DNA from: Begonia masoniana
Taxonomy: Eukaryota > Streptophyta > Magnoliopsida > Cucurbitales > Begoniaceae
Length of the DNA stretch: 64,000 bases
NCBI GenBank assembly: GCA_022432975.1
Contig: CM039509.1
Coordinates: forward strand, 46,619,167-46,683,166
Direction: 5' to 3'
The position numbers were made by a program, and so were the translations under genes. This document shows positions 46,566 through 59,500 of the stretch, piece by piece (position 1 is the first letter of the stretch; each line of letters begins with the position of its first letter). The notes under the pieces are model-generated. The model ran no database searches, was not told where the DNA came from, and was given only the letters and a program-made list of their open reading frames with translations.

Positions 46566-47059
46566 TCAAACACAAAAAAGAGAAAAAAATAGAACGTACC
46601 CAATGGACTATGTTGTTGTCGTCGTCGATAGCCCGTAGCGGAGAGTCGTCATCTGTTGGCTCTATAGTCTCTGCCTGTCGTGTGTCATCAGCTGTGTGTG
46701 TCGTTGCCTGATCATCTGCGTGTGTCGTCTTTGGACTCTGGAGTCTGGATTTTTAGGTGAAGAACCGATAGTCATTTAGATCTTCAGACTTTATTCGGTT
46801 GTAAATTGTAAGAACCGATTTCATCAGTTCGGTTCGGTTTCTATCGGTTTTGGCTGATCCAAACCGAAAATCAAACCAATAAATTTGGTTCTTGCAATTT
46901 AAAACCGAATTTAGGTTTTATCTTTATCAAAACCGACAAGAACCAGATCGATTTCACCAGTTCCGGTTCGATTTCCAGTTCCGGTTTGGTTTTTGAACAC
47001 CCCTATAAATTAGTTAGAAGTTAAATATTATACTTTAAAAAGTTTAATGAAAAATTTAA

Positions 47060-47222
47060 GGGAAAAGTACCATTTAGACCCCAACGTATGGGGTCAGTGG
47101 CCATTTGGTACCTAACATTTTTTTTGTACCCAATCAAACCCTAACGTATAAAACGTTTGCAATTTAAATCCTACCGTCAATTTTTCAGTTAAATTTAACA
47201 TATTCTTTTTAAAATTCCTAAA

Positions 47223-47290
<68 letters not shown>

Positions 47291-48203
47291 CGTAAAACTC
47301 CAGACCCCCTCCCCTCCCTCCTCTCTTTAAGAATGCTAAAACTGGCGAGGTTGAAGAATATTCTGGAGGGTTAGCTTTTGTTCTTAGTTAAACTAATCTG
47401 TGTTAGAGATTGAGAACATGATCTAATCGAATTACAGCCAACTGAGCAGATAGATCGAACTCGAACAGATTATCGGATTAAAAACTTCAAAGACGGTGAT
47501 AATCCGGTTGCAATCGAAGAACATCACCCCTTCCTCATTACATTACCCAAATATCCAGTTTAATCAATGTTATGATCAGCTGCCTATTGATCTGATCAAC
47601 AGAATCTAATTGGTTATGCACCAGATCACGCCAAGAACAGATAGTTTCGATTGATCGTTAATTACTGTTTGTTCTACATACCTCGATCATCTCTGGGCTG
47701 CCATAGTCCTGAATAAAAGCAGCAAGCTGCGAGCTATCAACACTGTAAGGCAAATTCCCAAAGTAAAGTTTTGTGGAGGCAGAACCCACCGTTTCTTCTC
47801 CGGCCACCACTTCACCGGTTTCCTCTGCCGTTTCTTCCGAATGTTGGCCTATCAACCAAAAATTGTAAAACTGTCACCGCAACGTGTGTGTAATGTTTGA
47901 GCCTGTTGATGCATTTCTTGGAGAATTTTGAGATCTGGGTTTTCATCGAAGGCCGGTCTTTTGATCTGGGTCGAGGTTGAATTTATCTTTTTCGTTTTGT
48001 TGTAAAAACAAAACATTTCAATTTTGTTCTTCGCTCTTTTATATATTTCGGAAGATTGGTTTTTTCCCTCACTTGGGGGTTTTGATGGGGTCACTCGACT
48101 CTCCGGTGGCCACCACCAAAAACTCTCCAGAATATTCTTTAACCTCGCCAGTTTTAGCATTCTTAAAGAGGGGAGGGAGGGGAGGGGGTCTGGAGTTTTA
48201 CGC

Positions 48204-48234
<31 letters not shown>

Positions 48235-48398
48235 TTTAAGAATTGTAAAAAGAATCTGTTAAATTTAACCGAAAAATTGACGATAGGGTTTAAATTGCAA
48301 ACGTTTTATACGTTAGGGTTTGATTGGGTACAAAAAAAAACGTTAGGTATCAAATGGCCATTGACCCCATACGTTGGGGTCTAAATGATACTTTTCCC
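47060..48398. mobile_element. Pack-MULE-like element carrying a host gene fragment
   Basis: Terminal inverted repeats of about 170 bp (from GGGAAAAGTACCATTTAGACC; the complement at the right end differs at only a few positions) are bounded by a perfect 9-bp target duplication AAAATTTAA (47051-47059, 48399-48407). The inner parts of the repeats hold (CT)n/(GA)n tracts, about 65 bases on the left and 27 on the right. A further 50-bp inverted pair ('aatgctaaaactggcgagg' at 47333, complement near 48150) lies inside. Between them is an RRM-gene exon plus intron. No transposase. Confidence 0.85.
47682..47870 (-). pseudogene. Chloroplast RRM ribonucleoprotein exon fragment in the Pack-MULE
   Basis: On the minus strand the frame reads a Glu-rich linker then 'TKLYFGNLPYSVDSSQLA' and 'FIQDYGSPEMIE', followed at 47681 by a consensus donor (gag|gtatgt) and intron-like sequence down to about 47350. 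This matches the start of the first RRM of the plant chloroplast 29-kDa-type ribonucleoproteins (the At1g60000-like group), where the text continues with the RNP-1 motif. RNP-2 ('LYFGNL') is present and RNP-1 is absent. Presence of exon plus adjoining intron shows the fragment was copied from genomic DNA. Confidence 0.75.
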
Positions 48399-48702
48399 AA
48401 AATTTAAATTAATACATTATTGGTGGAAGTAAGTTCTAGCCCATCGGCGATAGGACACATAGGCGTGATTCTGCACCACCGTGGAGTGAATGAAGACGAT
48501 AGGGTTTATCACTGTCTTTGCCAGCCTTCTCCGGATTCCGGAATCAAAGCTCTAATACACTTCCACTCTGAAACCCTAGCTCCGCTCTGCAACGTTTGAG
48601 AGCTTGAAAGTTGAACCCTAGGTTCACTTTGCAGGACTCCAGACCTTTTTTCCCCTCGCCAGTTGAGAGCCCTAGAGGTTTTAGTTTTGGGAATAACTCG
48701 CA

Positions 48703-51700
48703 ATGACGAGGGTGTATGGAACTGGTGCATATGATTTCAAGCGTCATCGAGTTGCGGAGTATCCAGTTGATGTGGCCAACCAGCTTGCGGACAAACCAAT
48801 CGAGACTAAACCTTCTACGGTGCTTTCGAGCACGATTACCTTGTTGGAGATTCAACGGGACCGGCTGACAAAGATAGCTGAGGAGAACTGGTCCAAGGCT
48901 GGGGATTCGGCGAAGCCTAAGAAGCAGTTCGATCCGGAGTTGGTGAAGGAGATTTATGACACAGAGTTGTTTGTTAAAGGAGGTCGAAAACCAGTGCCGT
49001 TGCAGAGGGTAATGATTTTGGAAGTTAGTCAGTATTTGGAGAATTATTTGTGGCCTAACTTTGATGCGGAGACAGCAACTTTCGAGCATGTAATGTCAAT
49101 GATACTCATGATTAATGAAAAGGTAAACTGTTTACGCTCATTTTTCTTTTATTCGAAGAAGTTGTGAAGGGGCTGCGAAAATTTGGGGGAAGTGCTATTT
49201 AAGTAGCATTTTTCTTTGGTTCTATACTCTCCCATATTTGTCTCAGTTGAGCTGTACAAACATTACCTCATGTAATGTAAATACAAACGGAATTGCATTA
49301 GCGCTGAAAAAAATACTAGCATACATAACCCTCGCATTCTCTTTTGTTTTCTTTGCAAAGCATGTAGAAAAGTTGCGCCCTCTATGTTTTTTTCCCGCAT
49401 AAGTTATCCTTTATCTGTGTTATGTATCTGTTAAGTAAAAGCTACCACTTTTTTTGACCTTCGTTGATTCAGCTTAAGCATCATTATGCCATAGTTGCAT
49501 CTGATCTATTATTAGTTATAACATCTGTGGACCATATTAATGAAGAGTTTGAACTTTCAGTTTCGAGAGAATGTAGCAGCTTGGGTGTGCTTTTACAATC
49601 AGAAAGAGTTGTTTAAGGTGTTCTTGGAAAAGGTTCTTCGTCTTAAAGAGGTTGGTTCTTTCATTTGCTGTAAGCTGCATTTTGACCTTAATTACGAGTC
49701 TGAAGCCTTCTTGAAACTTTATTAAATATTTAATTTCACCTGGCAGTTGTAAGTAGCTGTAGACGTCCTAGTGGTTTTCTTATTTTCCAATTTTTGATGC
49801 AGGGAAGAGAATTAAGTATTGCTGAGAAGACGAACTACCTAGTTTTCATGATTAATGCCTTTCAGGTATACAGTAACGAACATGCCACTTTATTCTATTC
49901 ATCTGAGATGTGGTTGACGTCCTCATGGGGAAACGTAGTTGTTGTTTTCAAAGTTCATAATATCCTGATGTTGGCACATAAATACAAGATTATGGTTGCT
50001 TAACAGAGAACCATTATTGGCATCCAGATTGATACTTACTGACCAATAAAAAAATCTGGACTGATACTTGCATGCAACATTATGCATATTTACGTTTTCT
50101 CTTTCTTGACCGTTGTCCTGGCGAATTAGATGCAGGGGACATATACTTCTTAATGATATACTGTGGCCTTGTTGTCATCTGATGGTTACTTTGGTACAGC
50201 AATGTCCACACGGTTTTACTATTTTATTATATATTGCTTATCATTATTCGACAGCTCATAGATTTTGTACTTTCTGCACTCTGGATCACCTTCACCACTG
50301 GAAATTCCTAAAATTTTATTTATTCATTTTTATTTCAGTTCAATTACAATTTTTAATGATCATGCAGAGCTTGGAGGATGAGATTGTAAGTGATACTGTA
50401 CTAAAATTAGCAAGTTTGCAATCTTGGCATAGCCTGTCTTATGGCCGGTTCCAGGTATGTAATGAATGCAATGTTATAAGCCACTGTTTTGGCATTGGAA
50501 GGAATGTATCTCCGATTCTAGTATTCCTTCTTTTACTTGCAGATGGAGCTTTCTCTTAACACAGATTTGATCAAGAAATGGAAGAGGATGGTAAAGAGGG
50601 AAGCTAAAGAGGCTATTAAACTAGGGAATAATTTTGATCCTGCATCAACCCTTGAAGTTGTGTTCTTGAGAAATCTTATTGAAGAATTCTTGAAGGTTGT
50701 CATCTTGGGTAAATTTTTTGTTAGTGAGAGAAATTTATATTTTACTGGCTAATTAACAGTAAATTAAAGTATTTTATATTGGTATAAGGTATTGGATGCT
50801 GAGGTTTTCTGCTTGGGACCTTCTGCTGGGGATCATGATTTTGTTAACGCTAATGGGCTGGAATCAGTTGATGAAGCTTGTGTGTTGTACTGTGAGAGGT
50901 TTATGGAATTTCTTATTGACCTTTTAAGCCAGCTCCCAACCAGGAGGTTTGTTGTGGAGATATCATTCCCTTGCCATGTTTTTGAAACTCTCTTTTTTTT
51001 TTCTTGTCTTTTTTGACCAAAAACGTGTAGGTCATTTCTTTTAAGCAAAATTAATGATGAATGCATGCCTTGAGTCTAAGAAATAATACATTCTTCAAAT
51101 CTTTCTCTTACTAATATACGTCACGTTTTTACTGATTTAGATGGCATTTTATTTAAGGATGAGGGAGGGCGTGATAAGTGCATTTGTCCTTGTGTGTATT
51201 TTTATCTCTCGTGCTTTGTTTCTTGTGTGAAATTTATTGACTGTCCTGATATTTATGTTCTTCCAATTTGGAGGGTTACAGGTACTTGCGACCTCTTGTT
51301 GCTGATGTAGCTGTTGTTGCTAAATGCCACTTAAGTACTCTTTATCGACACGAAAAGGGTAAACTCTTTGCACAACTGGTTGATTTGCTCCAGTTCTATG
51401 AAGGATTTGAGATTAATGACCATGTTGGGACACAATTGACGGATGACGAGGTGCTTCAATTGCATTATGATCGATTTCAATCTTTTCAGCTATTTGCATT
51501 TAAGAAGATTCCCAAGGTGTGTTCTTAGTTCTGTTTACTGTTCTTTCAAGAATATAATTTTTTTTCATGGTTCAGGATGGCATACTTATTACCAATATCT
51601 TTTATTTAGTTTTTTTATGAGTATGATCAACTATGTGATAATGAATAAAACATATTGTAGAAATAAACGACAAAGGGTTAAATGAAAAAAATTATTTTTG

Positions 51701-54700
51701 TCCATTAAGCAATTTGGATAAGGCCCCTTAAACAAGGAAATCTTGTAATATATAAGGTTGGGAAAAGAAAATAAAAAAAGAAGGTTTTTTTTTTTTTTTG
51801 TGAAAATCTGTATAATACTGCAAGTGGTTTTGATCTGTTCAGTAACTTGAGGATATTATGCCTTTAAATTGATAAAAAAGACGGTGCAATTAATAATTTT
51901 TTAGTGTGAGGTGCTAATATATGATCCTTCTTTTCTAGTTACGAGAACTTGCATTGGCCAACATTGGTGCAATCAACAAACGTGCTAATCTTGCGAAGAA
52001 GTTGTCTGTTCTTTCTCCACAGGAGTTGAAAGACTTAGTTTGTTGCAAGGTTCGCTTGACAATTAATTGATATCTTTTGTTTTTTTGTTGGTGGAAATAT
52101 ATATCTCTGCAATGAGACTTACGTATATCTTTACTTTTACTGATAAGAATAGTTTTTGCAGGTGAGACCAGTATCACGATATGCTTTAACTATGTTTTTT
52201 TTTCTATTATTTGTTATTTTATTTATTTGTAATTTATATTATGTTTCCTTCATTGGGAAATCTGTGAATAGAAAGTACCCAGAACCAAAGACAGTATTAG
52301 ATACTACTTTATGGTCTTCATATCCTGGAAAATAAATACTGTAGTAGCCCTCTTGTCGAGTACTTGAAGTTTTATACCTATTGAAGTCCCCGTTGTTTCG
52401 TTTTTATACCTATTGAAGTCCCCGTTGTTTCTTTCTTTCCATAGGAATCAAAGTTCAGTTGGCATGAAAGCATTAGAAACAGCTGGAACTCTAGCTATCC
52501 TTCTTCATTTGAAAAAATTCTATAATTATTTCTTGCGTCGACCACTGCACACCAAATTGTTTCTGCAACATAGGATGCCTCCCTTGCATAAGTGCCACAT
52601 ATTATGATTAGCGAACTCTTAGGTTGCTGATATAGCTTCTCCATTTTTTTGGTTGACATCTCATTTACATAGAGCACTGTTAGATTATCTGATCAACAGT
52701 CTTTTTTGGTTGCTCATAAGTTTTGATGAACATGATTTGTATCTATGGAAGATTATTACAAAAAAATTAGTGTCTCGAGTATTTGATGTGGCTTCCTGAT
52801 CTTTTGTTCTGTTGTAAGTTGCTAGATATTTGAACTGGTATTAGACGTATGGAGAGTTTTATATTTACTGTGTAGAGATGGAAAACATAGAGGTCATGAT
52901 AATGCGTTGTTGCATGTACTTGATGTAGATGATTCAAACTTGTTTATGCTTTTCTTGCGTCAGTTGTTGAGCCAATTTTTTGTTGAGGTAATATTGTTAG
53001 TAAAACGCTATTCCTTTCTGTGGTCCTTTACACAAGCACCCAAAAGGTACATTACAGCACTTGAAAAATGAAAAGTGCATTGTTCAATTGTATAGTTTAC
53101 CACTTAGTGGTACTTACATTTTTTCTTTTACTTCATCCGATAGAAGTTCTAGAAATTCTGGGTATATTAGTGCTTTTGCAGTTATCTGTAAAATTGTTTA
53201 TTGCTTTCCAGATTGAAAGTTCTAGTTTTACCATGCTCTTTATGTCATTTTGTAGTTTTTGGATAATTCTTTAATCAAGATTTCTTTCCTTTTATGGGAC
53301 TCATGCGCCTAAAAAATTGAATTGTGCCTTTTGACATTTTTTTTCTTTTTCTACTACAGTTTGGTAGCTATAAATCATGAAACAACATGGATATTGTATG
53401 CTCAAGTTTTTCTCTAATCATGCAGCTCAAACTGGTTTCAAAGGAAGATCCCTGGTCAGAAAGAGTTGATTTTCTGATTGAGGTCGTGGTTTCCTTTTTT
53501 GAGAAGCAAAAATCTCAAAAGGAAGCCATAAATGCTCTTCCACTTTATCCGAATGAGGAGATCATGTGGGATGAAAGTCTAGTTCCAAGTATTAATTACT
53601 CAGGCGAAGGTTGTTTGGCTCTTCCAAAACTGAACCTTCAGTTTTTAACGCTCCATGATTATCTTCTGAGAAATTTTAATCTCTTCCGTCTTGAATCAAC
53701 TTATGAGATTCGTGAAGATATTCAGGAAGCTATTCCACATCTTCTAGCACACATTAATAATGAAGGTGAAACATCATTCCGTGGTTGGTCGAGAATGGCT
53801 GTGCCTATTAAACAATTCAAGATCTCTGAGGTAAAGCAACCAAACATTGGGGAAGTCAAGCCATCTTCTGTGACAGCTGAAGTCACTTTCAGCATATCCA
53901 GTTATAAAGCTCAAATAAGATCTGAATGGAATTCCCTTAAAGAACATGATGTTTTATTTTTACTTTCTATTCAGCCTTTATTTGAGCCTCTAAGTGAAGA
54001 AGAAGCTGCCAGGGCTACTGTGCCACAGAAACTTGGTCTTCAATATGTACGCGGATGTGAAATTATTGAAATGCGTGATGAGGAGGGAACTCTAATGAAT
54101 GATTTTACTGGAAGAATAAAACCAGATGAATGGAAACCTCCCAAGGGGGAGTTGAGAACTGTCACTGTTGCTTTGGATACAGCACAATACCACATGGATG
54201 TGAGCAATATTGCAGAGAAAGGCACAGAGGATGTTTATGGGACATTCAACGTGTTAATGAGGAGGAAACCTAAGGAAAACAACTTCAAAGCAATTTTAGA
54301 ATCTATAAGGGATCTAATGAACGAATATTGTATTGTTCCCGATTGGTTGCATAACATTTTTTTGGGATATGGGAATCCTTCGGCAGCTCAGTGGACTAAT
54401 ATGCCTGATCTTTTAGAAACAGTAGATTTTAAGGACACTTTTCTTGATGCAAACCATTTGAAAGATAGTTTCCCCAATTTTGAGGTCATTGTCTTTTTAC
54501 TTTTAACCCTTAAAAATGATTTTTGTTACATTTTTGTGTGAAACTATGAGCTTAAGATTCCATTTTTTTTTTTTGCCATTTTCAGGTTTGCTTTAAAAAC
54601 TCAGATGGTGTAGAAAACTTATATCCCAAACCCCCTTTCAGGATTAGGCTTCCCAGAACGCTGAAAAGTAGCAGCCATGCCATTTCAGACTGTAAAAAGC

Positions 54701-57700
54701 CTACTAATGACTCACTGAATGATAACAATGTGGAAGATGCCTGTCCTGAGAAAGAGGAACTAATTGTTGAGGCATACATTCCTCCTGACCCCGGTCCTTA
54801 TCCGCAGGATCAGCCTAAGCAGAACTCTGTTAGATTTACTCCGACACAGGTATTTTGAAATATTTTTCAATTAAGTTAATAAATTACAATTTAATTATTT
54901 TTTCTCCTATGACTTGTCTTATTTGCTTTCAAAATCTGAACTAATGAAAAATGGATTCAGTAATTACATCAAGCAGTGTAATCTAGCAATTTATTTTGCG
55001 ACTTAAGTTTTACCTAAATACAAAAAAAAAAAAAAAAAATTGTGTGCAAAAAAAGCATTGTTGTTGTTAGTAGATAATATGTATTAACATGCATCTTTTT
55101 CATTGCATTAAAAAATAGTATTTCTTGTGGAAAAAAGGTATGTGATTAAGCGCTCATCTTCAACTAATAGCCTCTCACGACGAATTATAGATGCAATGTC
55201 AGTGACTATTAAGTTATAAACAATATAACGCAGTGACAACACACAATTGAGCAATCAGTTCTTAGGTTGAGGCTACTCCAACATTACTAAATGTCCAATC
55301 ATTTTCTTCTAACTCTGCTTTTTTTTTTGGGTCATATAATTGAGTGTTCTTCGGTGCAAGGTGCTAAAGACTGTGCAGAAGGTCTTGCTAATTTTATACC
55401 CTGCCTACTATTCAATGGCCCTACAAATTTGGCCATTTTATATGCGTCAGTTTTTTGCATAATTGGGAGTTCATATCAAAATTTGAGCACAAGATTGGTT
55501 ATAGTTGTTTTGTTCCCTTCTAGCTCTTCTAAGCCTCAAGTTCGTTTCAAGTTTTTAGTGGTTTGAATGTTAAAACCCCTCTTCTAAATTATTTGCACAT
55601 AAGAGAGGAATTATGCTGTAATTTGTCTTGCTTCTTATATTGTTGCTCCGTTATTAGAAATTTGAATGTTAAAAACCCTCTGAATTATTTTCACATCAGA
55701 AAGGAATTATGCTTTAAATTGTCTTGCTTCTTATATTGTTGCTCCGTTATTGGTAGGTTGGCGCTATCATTTCCGGCGTTCAACCTGGATTAACAATGGT
55801 TGTTGGTCCACCTGGTACGGGAAAGACTGATACAGCTGTGCAAATACTAAATGTTCTTTATCACAACTGTCCTTCTCAGAGAACTTTGATAATTACTCAT
55901 TCAAATCAGGCTCTTAATGACCTTTTTGAGAAAATAATGGAGGTATTAAGTTAAAACATTTACATATTCATTTTTTTTCTTCAATTAAAAAAATATCAGA
56001 TAATTAGCATCTTCTTTATGCTCTTTAGAGGGATGTTCCTGCTCGGTATCTGCTCCGACTTGGTCAAGGTGAACAAGAACTAGCAACTGATCTTGATTTC
56101 AGCCGTCAAGGACGTGTTAATGCGATGTTGGTGCGAAGGTTAGAATTACTAAGTGAGGTGGAGAGGCTAGCAAGATCTCTTCAACTGCCAGAGGACGTAA
56201 GCTACACCTGTGAAACTGCTGGATACTTTTGGTTACTTCATGTGTACTCACGTTGGGAGCAATTCATTGCTGCTTGTGTAGGAAATAATAATAAACCAAC
56301 GTTTGTTAAAGACAGGTTCCCCTTCAAGGAGTTTTTCTCCAACACTCCGAGCCCCATTTTCACTGGTGAATCTTTTGAAAAAGATATGCGTTCAGCAAAA
56401 GGATGCTTGCGTCATCTTAAGACCATGTTTCAAGAGCTTGAAGAGTGTAGGGCTTTTGAATTACTCAAGTCAACAGCTGATCGTGCAAATTACTTAATGA
56501 CGAAACAGGCAAAGATTGTTGCTATGACATGCACTCATGCGGCTTTGAAAAGGAAGGATTTTCTTCGTTTGGGTTTTAAGTATGATAACCTATTGATGGA
56601 AGAAAGTGCCCAAATATTAGAGATTGAGACTTTCATTCCAATGCTGCTCCAAAGGCAAGAAGATGGTTATGCACGTCTTAAACGCTGCGTTTTGATTGGT
56701 GATCATCATCAGTTGCCTCCTGTTGTAAAGAATATGGCTTTTCAAAAGTACAGTCATATGGATCAGAGTTTATTTACAAGATTTGTTCGTTTGGGCATTC
56801 CTTATATTGAACTCAATGCTCAGGGTAGAGCACGTCCTAGCATAGCTGAACTTTATAATTGGAGGTACAGAGATTTAGGAGATCTGCCCATTGTAAAGGA
56901 GGGATCTGCCTTCCATAAGGCAAATGCTGGATTTTCCTATGACTATCAGTTAGTGGATGTTCCAGACTACCAAGGGAGAGGGGAAACTGCCCCTTCTCCT
57001 TGGTTCTATCAAAATGAAGGGGAAGCTGAGTATGTTGTGAGTGTCTACATATTTATGAGGTTGCTAGGGTATCCTGCAAACAAGATATCCATCTTGACAA
57101 CTTACAATGGTCAGAAACTATTACTTCGTGATGTTATCAATCGAAGATGTGTTCCATACGACTTCATTGGCCCACCAAGCAAGGTTAGTGTACTAAAACA
57201 TTGTCTGTTCTATAATTGGAATTTCTGATTTAGGTCAGCATTTTTATTGTCTAGACTCGGTTTCCTGTGGAGCAAACTCGGTGTCCTTCATTTATGGACA
57301 GGACCATTCCTTAGTGCTAATTTCAATTGAAATGAATTTGGTTGGGGTGTTTTATTTGTGCTTATTGAATAATTCAGATAGTGGCCTTTCATTGCTGTTA
57401 TCTTTTCATCTCTTTGATCTTTTACGCTTTCTGTTGACAAATTATTGAAATTGTGCGGTCAATAATTATATTCAGGTCACCACAGTTGATAAATTTCAAG
57501 GTCAGCAAAATGATTTTATTTTATTGTCTCTTGTGCGTACGCGATTTGTTGGGCACCTTCGGGATGTTAGAAGATTGGTTGTGGCCATGTCTCGTGCTCG
57601 GCTTGGTCTCTATGTGTTTTGTCGTCGCTCTCTGTATGAACAGTGCTATGAACTGCAGCCAACATTTCAACTACTGCTTCAAAGGCCTGACCATCTTGGT

Positions 57701-58367
57701 CTGAATTTGAATGAAATCACTTCATATACAGAGCGGCATGTTAAAGACACTGGGCCTGTCTATCTTGTTAGTGGTGTTGAGGAGATGGCCAGCATTCTGG
57801 ATCAACTTTATCAGGTATCCTTGTCATCATTCATTCAATATTACTAATGGTGGATGCTTGATTTTAGAAGTGAGAAAGATGCATATTACTGTTAAGCTTC
57901 CTAAGAATAGTATACATCAATCTAATGTTGAGTAGTGTCTTAAAGGTGTAAAGATTTTTGATTGGGGCATTAAGGAGGGGGGTTTATTGAATGATTTAAG
58001 TTTCGGCTTTTATTAATCCTGAACCCCTTGTCAGTGCAACATTTTTTCTTTGTTTGATTATGTGATATAATACCTTTTCATCACGAATCGATTTTGGTTT
58101 CAGGTTCGAATGAGGAGCCATCATTATGATAATCATACCGCCCACGACGGACCAAATGGACTGTTGACTGCAACCTTCGAAGATGAAAGCGCTATGGACG
58201 CTGAAAAACCATCTGCAAACGGTTCAGACAGTGACTTAATGCTCGACGGAAATTTGTCCATCAAGATAGACATCGATGTCAGTTTGAATGATGAAAATGC
58301 TGCCCCCTCGGAAGAGTCTGCACCACCCGAAAATAAAAATACTGCAACTGATATGGAAGAAGAGTAG
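48703..58367 (+). CDS. AQR: RNA helicase AQUARIUS (intron-binding protein), spliceosome
   Basis: Superfamily 1 helicase that binds the intron upstream of the branch point as part of the intron-binding complex. The Arabidopsis homologue is EMB2765/At2g38770. Coding exons: 48703-49122, 49561-49650, 49803-49865, 50368-50454, 50543-50695, 50789-50946, 51282-51516, 51939-52049, 53426-54484, 54586-54849, 55757-55942, 56029-57183, 57476-57814 and 58104-58367. All junctions are in phase, giving 1527 aa, close to the family length (about 1500). The N-terminal ARM-like region starts '[20 protein letters not shown]'. Helicase motifs: Walker A 'GPPGTGKT' near residue 900, motif II 'MEESAQ' near 1130 with '[11 protein letters not shown]', then 'QGRARPS', '[10 protein letters not shown]', '[12 protein letters not shown]' and '[13 protein letters not shown]'. 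The C-terminal tail is acidic, ending 'TATDMEEE'. No frame damage. The Pack-MULE ends 305 bp upstream of the ATG. Confidence 0.96.
52369..52432 (+). repeat. Two-copy 31-bp tandem repeat in AQR intron 8
   Basis: The segment 'tatacctattgaagtccccg' with 'ttgtttc' occurs twice in direct succession within the 1.4-kb eighth intron. No function is suggested. Confidence 0.7.
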
Positions 58368-59500
58368 TCCGTCCTGCCTTTTGGTCCCAGGGGACTAAAA
58401 GGTAGTGGCTGTTTCCTACCATCCAGCTGGCCATTTTTTGCGCATATTCGACTATAACTGAGTACGAATGGCATGGGATCTAAAATCTTGAGACAAGACT
58501 GGTTAGATGCGATTATCGGAACATATTATCTCGGGAAATGTCTCTCCTAGGAAGAAATTGAAGGTGGCCTATGTAATGTTCATCTAATCTTGTATGTATA
58601 TAGTCGCATAGAGTTCATCTCAAAGGAATTAAGAGCTACTTTCTCGTGTTATGGCCATTTCCTGAAAGAGTTGCTAACATCCTCACTATTCTGCGTAGAC
58701 TCTAGAGCAAATGCTGTTGACAATCTTTATGAACCAGCATCCACTGCTGCTCAACTGTACCAAACGATGAGCGTCTTTTAGGTCGTGTTTTCTCTACATT
58801 TTTAACCTTTTTGGTCTTAGATTCCGGAAAATGTTTCTGGGTAATTTTGTTTAAGACTGTAAGAGCAAGTTTTATCCTTTTTTTTTTTTGTATATTTCTC
58901 AAGAATATAAACCGGTTGCTAATATTGGAAGTATATATATAGTATTTGGATAGTTATAAAAATCGATAATTCGGGATGTTATCGCTGTGGGCAGAACTGA
59001 ATCGAATCTAACGAGCCGACCAACCCAAAGAATTTGGTTCGGTGTTGAGTCGACTTTTGGTTTTGTTTCCACGGAGGAATTGAAAAATTCGGTTTGATTC
59101 ATCAAAACTGGAACAAGGTATTACTGTTTTTATAATATTGGACCGGGTTTAAGAAAAACCGGTTTTTTAACTTGAAATAACCTGACTCCATCTTTCTTCC
59201 ATTTCCATTCTACAATCTCCGTCTCGCTGAAGCTCTCTCTGGTGCGTCGTTCTGCTATCCCAACTGATCTGCTCGTCTCCCTTGTCCGACGTCCTGCTAA
59301 CCCACATAGCCTCTTGCTCTACAGTCTGTTATTCTGGAGCGAACCGAAGCAAAAGAACTGAACTGAAGACAGTTCAGTTTTTGGCAATGAAAAAGGATTT
59401 GAGTTTTACTCGGGTTTAAATTTAAGAAAAGTCCCTAATCTTGGCAAGAAAAATATTTCTGATTAGGGTTTAAGGTTATTCGAGTTCGTAGTTTCAGGGG
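58368..59500. other. AQR 3' UTR and intergenic spacer
   Basis: Holds the AQR 3' UTR and spacer up to the next gene. The stretch around 58980-59170 ('caaccca..gaatttggttcgg', 'accgggttt..aaaaaccggtttttt') looks like a decayed hAT end but has no clear partner. The sequence at 59190-59490 is probably promoter and 5' UTR of the HIT zinc-finger gene. Confidence 0.45.

Larger units (their letters stand above)
43494..47005 (-). mobile_element. hAT element copy 3, structurally complete
   Basis: 3512 bp with ends TAGGGGTGGGCAAC and (complement) TAGGGGTGTTCAAAAACC, and a perfect 8-bp target duplication TAAATTAG (43486-43493, 47006-47013). Subterminal sequence is rich in GGTTCGGTT/AACCGAACC. It carries one antisense transposase gene with stop codons and a repeat-rich leader. 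With both ends intact it could still respond to a transposase supplied elsewhere. Confidence 0.9.

Noticed and set aside
48544..49089. Antisense 181-codon frame over the first AQR exon
   Set aside because: Shadow of the AQR coding exon and its 5' UTR; no recognisable protein family.
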